From Fluoribacter gormanii (GTDB taxonomy: Bacteria; Pseudomonadota; Gammaproteobacteria; Legionellales; Legionellaceae): a stretch of DNA of 64,000 bases. The notes under the pieces are model-generated. The model was not told the DNA's origin. It saw only the letters and a program-made list of their open reading frames with translations, and ran no database searches. Both the position numbers and the translations under genes were made by a program. Shown one piece after another: positions 28,013 to 34,935 of the stretch. The DNA is taken from assembly GCF_900156395.1 (NCBI RefSeq), contig NZ_FTNL01000013.1, positions 46,541-110,540 of the forward strand, read 5' to 3'. How positions within the stretch are numbered: position 1 is the first letter of the stretch; each line of letters begins with the position of its first letter.

Positions 28013-29134
28013 CAAGTCATAAGTGCAAGCGCCTTTTTATAACATAGTGTTCATTTCCATCTTCATTTCATGTCGCTGATTTCTTTTGTAAAAACTTCAT
28101 TTGGTGATGCATAACCAAGACTTCTACGTGGTCTATTATTTAATTGGTCTGCGATAAGAGCAAGGTATTCATCTGTGATGCCAGCAAAACTTGATCCTTT
28201 TTTTAGATATTGCCTGACCAGACCATTTGTATTTTCGTTCAATCCACGTTCCCATGATGAATATGGATGAGCAAAATAAAAATCTGTATTGAGTTCTTTG
28301 CTGATATTTTCATGATAAGCTAACTCTGATCCGTTGTCTGCTGTGATAGTAAATACAGAGCCAGAGAAATCCTTTAATCCAGCTATTGTTGCTTCAGAAA
28401 CCTTTGCGGCAGTTTTTGTTTCGACTTTTTTAAGAATGGTTTTTTTGGAAACACGTTCAACAATACTCACCACTGCTTGCTTCCGTTGTTTGCCAATGAT
28501 GGTATCAATTTCCCAATCCCCGATTCGCTTTTTTTCTTTAACGATAACAGGTCTATCATCAATAAAACGCCGGTTTTTAATGGGTCCTTGTCGCTTTGGG
28601 CTGCCATAGCGTTTACGGTATTTTTTATTCTGGTGACGTAGATGAAGATATAATTTTCCGCGTTTATTTTTATCCTGTAATATGAATTGGTAAATCCATT
28701 TGCCGCTAATAATGAAAAGATTATGCTTCTTTGCATAACCACTAATTTGGTCTGGTCTCCAGTTTTGTTGAAGCTTCTCGCGAACAAAACTTTTGGCATA
28801 ATCAGTAAATTTTATAAATTTATTTTTGTTTTTATGTCGCTGATTAGCGTTGTTTTGAGCATAGTCAGGTTTATATTGCCATGATCCAAGCCTTGTACGT
28901 ACAAAGGTGATATTACGTTTTAACTCACGGCTGATGGTTGATTCGTGTACTCCGATTTCTTTAGCAATGCTACGTTGCGTATACCCTGCTTTCCAAAAAG
29001 CTAAAATCTGACATCTTTGTAAATAATTTAAATGTTTATAACCCATTTCGTACAAATTCCATTTGAAAATTAACCGATAGAATTATATCAACCAGATTGA
29101 TTAATTAATAATCAAAACTTGCACTTATAACTTG
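28013..29134 (-). mobile_element. IS30 family insertion sequence
   Basis: An apparently complete element of about 1122 bp. The terminal inverted repeats are CAAGTCATAAGTGCAAG at 28013-28029 and CTTGCACTTATAACTTG at 29118-29134, matching at 16 of 17 positions, and they flank a single transposase gene. No target duplication is obvious; IS30 elements make duplications of only 2-3 bp. Another left-end-like sequence, CAATTTGTAAGTGCAAT, lies 20 bp outside the right end. Confidence 0.8.
28063..29046 (-). CDS. IS30 family transposase
   Basis: A 327-residue DDE transposase. The N-terminal helix-turn-helix (YTQRSIAKEIGVHESTISRE) matches IS30 DNA-binding domains, and the catalytic residues are in place: WEID, TADNGSE and NENTNG, corresponding to Asp181, Asp237 and Glu271 counted from the ATG at 29046. 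That ATG is preferred over a TTG three codons earlier. The frame is intact to the C-terminus, so the element may still be active. It catalyses movement of the surrounding element. Confidence 0.93.
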   Translation of the reverse strand: MGYKHLNYLQRCQILAFWKAGYTQRSIAKEIGVHESTISRELKRNITFVRTRLGSWQYKPDYAQNNANQRHKNKNKFIKFTDYAKSFVREKLQQNWRPDQISGYAKKHNLFIISGKWIYQFILQDKNKRGKLYLHLRHQNKKYRKRYGSPKRQGPIKNRRFIDDRPVIVKEKKRIGDWEIDTIIGKQRKQAVVSIVERVSKKTILKKVETKTAAKVSEATIAGLKDFSGSVFTITADNGSELAYHENISKELNTDFYFAHPYSSWERGLNENTNGLVRQYLKKGSSFAGITDEYLALIADQLNNRPRRSLGYASPNEVFTKEISDMK

Positions 29135-29249
29135 GATCTAAGAACGGTAAATTCAATTTGTAAGTGCAATCGGCCTAACCAGTATTTGTCTCTTGCAATG
29201 TAAAAAGAGTTTTAGTACTCTGCAATAAAAATGAACGAGGATTTGAACA

Positions 29250-29879
29250 ATGAGAAACAAAAATGAGCTACTTTTTCAGAAAAAGATTCATGAGATCAAT
29301 GAAGTCATCGAAGATTCAGCGGCGTCTGTAGGGCGAGCTGTGCGTATGGCACGAAACACTCGAGAAATAGGGGCAGATACTGTAGAAGCCTTAGAGGGGC
29401 AATCAAAACAAATTCAAAAAATAGAGGAAATTACAGAAAATATACAAAATAAGGCTGAACAGGCAGAAGAAAGTATTTTAAATATAAAAACTTATGGCTT
29501 ATCTCGCTTTTTTCCTCCCATACCTGATTTCTTGAAACACCCCTTCAGTCGCAAGTCAAAAGATGAACCACCAAGACACTCAACTCTGACTCAATCTATT
29601 AAGCAGGAACTGCCAAGACATCATGAACCTAAACTGAAACAGCAATATAATGAACCAGTTGATAGAACTTTATTAGATGAAAAACATTTAGAGCTGTTAG
29701 GTAAGACCAATGAGGGGCTTGATGAGTTAGGTGAAATTATCGATGATCTAAATCAATTGGCGAGGGAGCAAGGCAAAGAAATAACGTGGCAGAATAAACA
29801 TCTAGACAAGCTTAAACCAAAGATAGAAATGGCAAAAGAAACTGTAAATTATGAAACTGGGCGTGCTGGAATGTTATAG
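29250..29879 (+). CDS. SNAP-25-like Qbc-SNARE mimic, putative Dot/Icm effector
   Basis: A 209-residue protein with two SNARE motifs in the order of eukaryotic SNAP-25-type proteins. The Qb-like helix (about 24-80) contains EGQSKQIQKIEE, which lines up with the SNAP-25 stretch around its zero-layer Gln53; here the glutamine is Gln51. The Qc-like helix (about 143-200) contains GKEITWQNKHLDKL, which lines up with the stretch around SNAP-25 Gln174; here it is Gln181. Heptad spacing of hydrophobic residues continues on both sides. The linker (81-142) is basic and Pro-rich and has no cysteine, so palmitoylation is not expected, as in SNAP-29 or plant SNAP33. The ATG at 29250 follows GAGG with 9-base spacing. 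By analogy it could join host membrane-fusion bundles, altering vesicle traffic to the Legionella vacuole. The fold call is strong; the role is inference. Confidence 0.85.
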   Translation: MRNKNELLFQKKIHEINEVIEDSAASVGRAVRMARNTREIGADTVEALEGQSKQIQKIEEITENIQNKAEQAEESILNIKTYGLSRFFPPIPDFLKHPFSRKSKDEPPRHSTLTQSIKQELPRHHEPKLKQQYNEPVDRTLLDEKHLELLGKTNEGLDELGEIIDDLNQLAREQGKEITWQNKHLDKLKPKIEMAKETVNYETGRAGML

Positions 29880-29900
29880 AATTCATTAGAGCAAGCGTAG

Positions 29901-30032
29901 GTCTCTCAACATGATGCTAATGAAAGTTCGATAGGGCTATTTCTTTTAGCTTATGAGTGGGATCCTGCATTAAGGATTTTATTAGCACTTGGTGTACATC
30001 AAAACTTCTACAGGGATCTCAAGAGAAAGTAA
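29901..30032 (+). pseudogene. Possible remnant reading frame
   Basis: A 43-codon open stretch without a start, containing HDANESSIGLFLLAYEW and LLALGVHQNFYRDLKRK before a stop, has protein-like composition and continues in the same frame after the stop with FSKEARYFISWPAFSNF. It probably marks a decayed gene between the SNARE gene and murB. Family unknown. Confidence 0.25.
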
Positions 30033-30152
30033 TTTAGTAAGGAAGCTAGGTACTTCATCTCTTGGCCTGCGTTTAGCAACTTTTCGTTATAAGCAGACCC
30101 TATGAAAACAGCAAAGGATTTGCAGATTTGTCAGACCTTTATGTCTTGAAGT

Positions 30153-31160
30153 TCATTCTAAAATAATGGGTTCGATATTAAGTTGTACATCATAATGCTC
30201 TTTAATTTTCGATTGAATCCAGTCTGCAAATTTCAATAATTCTGTTTGATATGCGCCGCCATAATTTACCATAACCAATGCATGCTCCTTGTAAATCCCA
30301 ACATTGCCTTGTCGCAATCCTTTCAGACCTAAACTATCAATCAGCCACCCTGCTGATACTTTAACTTTCTCGGGATTAGGTGTTGGAAAAACCGGCAAAT
30401 TAGGATTTTTTATACATAACTTCTGCGCTATTTTTTTGGGTATGATAGGATTATGAAAAAAGCTACCTGCATTACCCAACTCCTTGGGATCGGGCAATTT
30501 ACTTTGACGGATACTAATAATTATGTTACGAAGGTCATATGGTGTTGGATGAGTTAACGATGAGAGTCTTTGCGCCACATCGCCGTAATTCGTATTAAGA
30601 TTGGGCTCCGTTAATAAAGAAAAACTGACGCTAATAACAATAAAACGCGAATTATTTTTTAAAAAACTGTTCCGATAACTAAATTGACATTCGCTGTTGC
30701 TAAGGCTAACTAGTTTTCCAGACTGAAGATCATATACCACAACCTCTTTGATAAAATCTTTAACCTCGACTCCATACGCACCGATATTCTGAATTGGCGA
30801 TGCACCGACCGTGCCAGGGATTAAGCTTAAATTTTCCAACCCAAAAGCACCATGCTGGTTACAATAAGCCACAAAGTCATCCCAATTCTCACCAGCCATT
30901 GCCGTAACAATCTTTTCTTGGCCAAAATCAGTAATTGTGATACCACGTAACTCATTATGAATAACTAAACCTTGATATCGGGCGGGTATAATTAAATTAC
31001 TCCCACCTCCCAAAATGAAGAATTTGCAATAATTAGAAATAGTTTCTCTGATTTCATCTAATTGTTCGATTTGATTTAAGACAATATAATGAGATGCTGT
31101 TGAGTTTAAGTGCAATGTGTTTAAAGATGTTAAATCAATATTCTCTAGAATATTCAGCAT
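30153..31160 (-). CDS. murB: UDP-N-acetylenolpyruvoylglucosamine reductase
   Basis: A 335-residue cytoplasmic FAD enzyme that reduces UDP-GlcNAc-enolpyruvate to UDP-MurNAc with NADPH, the second committed step of peptidoglycan precursor synthesis. The FAD-binding LGGGSNLI, the PGTVGASPIQNIGAYG block and the catalytic-serine region GNAGSFFHNP are present. YRNSFLK and the C-terminal extension identify the E. coli-like type I enzyme. It is not in a mur operon here; isolated from other cell-wall genes and surrounded by mobile DNA, it may be a second or transferred copy. The 230 bp upstream contain the palindrome AATTGGT-TTA-ACCAATT but no gene. Confidence 0.93.
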   Translation of the reverse strand: MLNILENIDLTSLNTLHLNSTASHYIVLNQIEQLDEIRETISNYCKFFILGGGSNLIIPARYQGLVIHNELRGITITDFGQEKIVTAMAGENWDDFVAYCNQHGAFGLENLSLIPGTVGASPIQNIGAYGVEVKDFIKEVVVYDLQSGKLVSLSNSECQFSYRNSFLKNNSRFIVISVSFSLLTEPNLNTNYGDVAQRLSSLTHPTPYDLRNIIISIRQSKLPDPKELGNAGSFFHNPIIPKKIAQKLCIKNPNLPVFPTPNPEKVKVSAGWLIDSLGLKGLRQGNVGIYKEHALVMVNYGGAYQTELLKFADWIQSKIKEHYDVQLNIEPIILE

Positions 31161-31392
31161 TGCTTGCTAACCAGTTGTGTATTAATTACTGATTATCGCG
31201 AAATTAATTGGGAGGTGCAATTGGTTTAACCAATTTTGTAGATAATCACCTTTTAAAACAGAAATTGATATTATAGGCGGCTACATTGTAATAGCTATTA
31301 TTGCTTCTGTGATATATCCATAACCTGCAAATTTTGTATTCGATCCAATATCTTCAGAAACGCTTCTTATTTCGCCTTGATCTCATAATTAC

Positions 31393-31546
31393 TAGGCAAC
31401 GTCCCTACAGTTTTTTATAGGATTTTCCAAACTAAATCTGAGCACGGAGTTTTCAGGCTCGTTCGATTTGCCCCCTCTCCCGCGCTAGGAATTTGAGTAG
31501 TATGATGATGCCCTTTTCGCGGGACGAGGGTTGGGGAGAGGGAATG
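31393..31546 (+). repeat. Left arm of 154-bp imperfect inverted repeat
   Basis: It begins TAGGCAACGTCCCTA and ends at TTGGGGAGAGGGAATG. The complementary copy at 32240-32393 is also 154 bp and matches at roughly nine positions in ten. Inside each arm CCCTCTCCCGCG and CGCGGGACGAGGG/GGGGAGAGGG form a further hairpin of the kind seen in REP-like repeats next to DUF559 genes. Confidence 0.8.
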
Positions 31547-31928
31547 TCACGGATGGTTATTAACGATGAGGCGTGGTTTCGTTTAGAAAAGTTGCTTCCA
31601 AAGCCAAAAGGACGTCATGGTAAGGATGATCGCTTGTTTATGATGTTTGGGCTCATGAACATTGTGAATTTTTTTGGCTGATAAGGCTTATGATATTGAT
31701 AGTTTTCGTCAGGCGTTAACCGAGGGCGGAATAAAGGCTGTTATTCCAAGCAAAAAAGAATCGCTTGAAGCCAGCGGCTCATGATCGTCATCTTTACAAA
31801 GAAAGGAATATTGTTGAACGTTTTTTCAAAAAATTAAGCGCTTTAGAAGGATTGCTACACGATATGATAAAACAGCCAGAATATACCTCACTGGCGTATT
31901 GTTTGTGAGTATACTATTGACTTTAAAG
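31544..31928 (+). pseudogene. IS5 family transposase remnant
   Basis: The 5' piece starts at an ATG on the inner edge of the left repeat arm and reads MVINDEAWFRLEKLLPKPKG, the N-terminus of IS5-type transposases. After an internal deletion the catalytic-domain end follows as ADKAYDIDSFRQAL, then in shifted frames ERNIVERFFKKLSALEG and RYDKTARIYLTGVL. Two or more frameshifts and the missing middle make it non-functional. The last 100 bases lie antisense to the DUF559 gene. Confidence 0.75.
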
Positions 31929-32242
31929 TAGAGGAGCATCGATTGCGTTTGCTGAAAAATATCGTGATTCCAAAAGCGCAACACTTTAAACCCACGTGTC
32001 ATTAGCCAATCTGTACGCTTTGCATCGTACATTTGATTGTCCGCATGTTGACTGCCATCAAGCTCGATAATCAGTCGTTTTTCAAGACAGACAAAATCAA
32101 CGATGTATTCACCTATTAGTACTTGCCTCTTGAATTTAAATCCAAGTCTATTCGCTCGAAGGTAACACCATAGATGCCTCTCAGCATCAGTACTGTTTTT
32201 CCTTAAATCACGAGCTCGTTGTCTTAACACAGATTGTTCCAT
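31826..32242 (-). CDS. DUF559 endonuclease-like protein with altered C-terminus
   Basis: A 138-residue protein of the DUF559 group, related to very-short-patch-repair (PD-D/ExK) endonucleases. The family core is complete: RARDLRKNSTDAERHLW, then GEYIVDFVCLEKRLIIELDG carrying the Asp and Glu of the nuclease site, then DGSQH and VLRFWNHDIFQQTQ. From about residue 108 the sequence is unlike the family because the frame runs antisense into the IS5 remnant, so the normal C-terminus is lost. The start codon lies in the right arm of the 154-bp inverted repeat. DUF559 genes often sit in such small mobile cassettes. Activity is uncertain. Confidence 0.75.
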   Translation of the reverse strand: MEQSVLRQRARDLRKNSTDAERHLWCYLRANRLGFKFKRQVLIGEYIVDFVCLEKRLIIELDGSQHADNQMYDAKRTDWLMTRGFKVLRFWNHDIFQQTQSMLLYFKVNSILTNNTPVRYILAVLSYRVAILLKRLIF

Positions 32243-32393
32243 TCCCTCTCCCCAACCCTCGTCCCGCGAAAAGGCATCATCATACTACTCAAATTCATAG
32301 CGCGGGAGAGGAGGCAAATCGAACGAACCTAAACAATCTGTGCTCAGATTCAGTTTGGAAAATCCTATAAAAAAAATTTAGGGACGTTGCCTA
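32240..32393 (-). repeat. Right arm of 154-bp imperfect inverted repeat
   Basis: Complement of the arm at 31393-31546, ending in TAGGGACGTTGCCTA. It includes the first codon of the DUF559 gene. Together the arms enclose a 693-bp core and delimit a cassette of about 1.0 kb. Confidence 0.8.
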
Positions 32394-32396
32394 TAT

Positions 32397-33494
32397 TTAA
32401 CTTAAATATTCACTGGGTGTGAAATCATCAGCTTTAGATTGATTATCTTCATTCCCGTCATTTTGGGGGGATGAAAAAAAACCGATACCAGAATAAGAGT
32501 GATTCATGATTGTCCCTTGATCTAAATAAGAAAGTTCATCGTCTCCTTCACTTTCAGATGTATTTCCACAATACAAATGTATCTCTTTCATAAAGAGCGA
32601 GGGATTCGCCAAACTAAAATCTTGATCAAGATTTTTTTCAAGTGCTACTAATTGCCATTGCTCATGCCTATTTTTTAATAATTTTATTAAAGACTCAATG
32701 TCACATTCACTAGCTTCTATGTTAGAAAAATCATTCTTCATTGAAATAATTTCCTCTTCATCTTCAACCAGTGCAAGACATTTATATAACATTATTTGTT
32801 GGTGTGTGTAAAAATCGGATGTTATCGTAGTTCGAATGATCTCTTCAAAAAATGAAAAAGGAGTATTTGCAATCAACCTTATCATAGCTATTTTTTCACT
32901 TTGAAAACTCTCTGAGCCCACATAATTTTGAGGCAAAGAGCTCTCATCTACACCATGATAATGTTGCTCGACTATGTAGGGAATTTTTTGTAACGACGAT
33001 AAAGTGAGTGTAGTTCGTAACATTTCATAGTCCAAAGACTCTGCCATATCTATCCTGAATGTTCTTTGTTCCTTACCTGTAACCTGTAAGCCAAAATTAC
33101 CCGAATGCATGTCTGTTTCACAAAGGAAATAGCAAATAATAAACATTGCCGCTAAACCTTTAATATTTTGAAATTCACTTTGCTCTTTGAGATCAGGACA
33201 CCCTTCTCTAAAATTTTTTATCCTCCTGCTCGCAATAAAAAACTCATTGTTTTCTTTAATAATTTCCAATTCAGGGCCATACCCCATAAGTCCTTTAAAT
33301 ATTTTACAGCAAGCTAATTCAATTTGAGCAGCATATTCACTTCTTCTGAATAAAAGAAAAAAATCATCATCGAAAGAGGGGTTTTGTACAGGCTCAAAAT
33401 TTGGGGTGCAGGTATAACCAAAATTTAGACCTTCTTTAGGACTGCCAAATAATAATTTAATGTTATGAAAAGATGAGAAATCTCTATAAGGCAT
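32397..33494 (-). CDS. Putative effector with kinase-like D-x-H-x-x-N motif
   Basis: A 365-residue protein. The segment ETDMHSGNFGLQV (Asp128, His130, Asn133) followed 16 residues later by FRIDMAE (Asp149) has the layout of the catalytic loop and metal-binding aspartate of atypical kinases such as PI3/4-kinase-like and HipA-like proteins. The upstream half lacks an obvious glycine-rich loop; a Lys or Arg for ATP binding cannot be fixed by eye. The C-terminal 60 residues are acidic and disordered (ESEGDDELSYLDQG, NEDNQSKADDF), suiting a Dot/Icm substrate. No signal peptide is present. The gene starts next to the inverted-repeat cassette. The kinase idea is an inference worth structural modelling; phosphotransfer to lipid, protein or small molecule is not distinguishable. 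Confidence 0.55.
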   Translation of the reverse strand: MPYRDFSSFHNIKLLFGSPKEGLNFGYTCTPNFEPVQNPSFDDDFFLLFRRSEYAAQIELACCKIFKGLMGYGPELEIIKENNEFFIASRRIKNFREGCPDLKEQSEFQNIKGLAAMFIICYFLCETDMHSGNFGLQVTGKEQRTFRIDMAESLDYEMLRTTLTLSSLQKIPYIVEQHYHGVDESSLPQNYVGSESFQSEKIAMIRLIANTPFSFFEEIIRTTITSDFYTHQQIMLYKCLALVEDEEEIISMKNDFSNIEASECDIESLIKLLKNRHEQWQLVALEKNLDQDFSLANPSLFMKEIHLYCGNTSESEGDDELSYLDQGTIMNHSYSGIGFFSSPQNDGNEDNQSKADDFTPSEYLS

Positions 33495-33585
33495 GGTATG
33501 CTCTATTCTAAAAAAGACTATATTATAAACGGAATGATGATTAAATTGTATCTAAAATAACTCAATGGAATTGATTTAAATTTTT
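33495..33585. other. AT-rich region upstream of a kinase-like gene
   Basis: Presumably holds the promoter of the minus-strand gene starting at 33494. No clear motif is seen. Together with the broken frames that follow, it makes a stretch of about 340 bp without an intact gene. Confidence 0.35.
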
Positions 33586-33838
33586 ATGTTTGTTCGCCAA
33601 TACAACCATTTTGGTGTCGTAGATTTAAATATAAAGTGGTCTTGGAACTATCCAATTGCTCAGCAAAATGAATATTCTCTTTCTATAAAGAGCTTTCTGT
33701 ACAATCCAGTTTATGTACGAGCAGCTCGTTAAAAGTCCAAGCATTTTCCCGTTCTTACTTAAAGCACTTGAAAGTCCAATTCTTCCTTTAATAAAATTGG
33801 CTAAACCCCAATTAAAAAAACATAATTGCTTTTTATGA
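33586..33838 (+). pseudogene. Broken reading frame overlapping the aph start
   Basis: A 48-codon frame from the ATG at 33586 (MFVRQYNHFGVVDLNIKW...) stops at 33732. An overlapping frame from 33713 continues MYEQLVKSPSIFPFLLKAL and PILPLIKLAKPQLKK to a TGA at 33836-33838. The second stop overlaps the aph ATG as ATGA. The pieces may be one frameshifted gene, or the second may be a short leader coupled to aph. Neither family is recognised. Confidence 0.35.
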
Positions 33839-34818
33839 TTCAAGAACAACAAATTATCGATCTTTTAAACGTTCATTATGGAATTGATATTCATGCAGCA
33901 CAACTCATCCAGGGTGGTGCTGATATGAATGCATTTGGATATAAAGCAGATTCAAAATTCAATTCTTATTTTGTAAAGCTTAAATATGGCGTTCATAATG
34001 AAATTAATTTCTCAATTATTCGTCTCTTGCATCATTCAGGAATGAAAGAAATTATTTTCCCTATCTCTACAATCGACGGAAAATTATTTCAGAAATTGGA
34101 CCAGGTTAAAATAATTGTGTATCCGTTTATTGATGCGCCAAACGGCTTCATGCAGCATTTAACAGGAAAGCAGTGGAGCCATTTTGGAAAAGTATTAAGA
34201 CAAATTCATGAAACCTCAGTTCCTGCCGTGATTCAAGAGCAATTAAGAAAAGAGATGTACTCAACTCAATGGCGTGAAATAGTCAGGTCCTTTTATAGTA
34301 AAATTGAATTGAATGCTTCAGATGATAAGATTACTGCTGACTTCAAATCATTTTTCAATCAAAATATCGAAACAATTCATCAATTAGTTGATTCTGCAGA
34401 AGAGCTATCTAAAAAAATTCAACCTGATTTAACGAAGTATGTATTGTGCCATTCTGATATACATGCGGGCAATGTACTAGTTGTTAATGAGGAGACTATT
34501 TACATTATTGATTGGGATGAACCCATTTTAGCCCCCAAAGAACGTGATTTAATGTTCATTGGTGGTGGTGTTGGCAATGTGTGGAACAACCCCCATGAAA
34601 TCGATTATTTTTACGAGGGTTATGGTAAAACAAACATCGATAAAACTATTTTGTCGTATTACCGGCATGAACGAATTGTCGAAGATATAGCAGTATATGG
34701 ACTAGACCTGCTTTCACGTGTTCAAAACGATCAGTCCAGACTTGAAAGTTTTAAACATTTTAAGGAGATGTTTGATCCAAACAACGTTATTGAAATAGCT
34801 TTTGCTACAGGATATTAG
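33835..34818 (+). CDS. aph(9): Spectinomycin phosphotransferase, APH(9)-Ia-like
   Basis: A 327-residue antibiotic kinase that transfers phosphate from ATP to spectinomycin. It closely resembles the Legionella APH(9)-Ia enzyme as I remember it, with long shared stretches such as KYVLCHSDIHAGNVLV, IYIIDWDEP and RDLMFIGGGVGNVWN. The catalytic loop HSDIHAGN places the base at Asp208 and Asn213, and the metal-binding aspartate is Asp226 in IIDWDEP. The ATG at 33835 is used; a TTG three codons earlier would match the length of the known protein better, so the start is not certain. A degraded piece of a second copy lies at 38796. It probably gives intrinsic spectinomycin tolerance, though the natural substrate may differ. 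Confidence 0.92.
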   Translation: MIQEQQIIDLLNVHYGIDIHAAQLIQGGADMNAFGYKADSKFNSYFVKLKYGVHNEINFSIIRLLHHSGMKEIIFPISTIDGKLFQKLDQVKIIVYPFIDAPNGFMQHLTGKQWSHFGKVLRQIHETSVPAVIQEQLRKEMYSTQWREIVRSFYSKIELNASDDKITADFKSFFNQNIETIHQLVDSAEELSKKIQPDLTKYVLCHSDIHAGNVLVVNEETIYIIDWDEPILAPKERDLMFIGGGVGNVWNNPHEIDYFYEGYGKTNIDKTILSYYRHERIVEDIAVYGLDLLSRVQNDQSRLESFKHFKEMFDPNNVIEIAFATGY

Positions 34819-34935
34819 AAACATATAATTATGTTCAAATTTCCTGTATTTCTATTGTTTTGGTGTAGTCATGGTTGGCTCCACGGACTCTTGCTTTCCT
34901 TCACTTCCATGCAATTAATTCTTTTTACGTTCACT

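Noticed and set aside
28334..28609. Plus-strand open frame inside the IS30 transposase
   Set aside because: A shadow of the transposase with no start signal or family.
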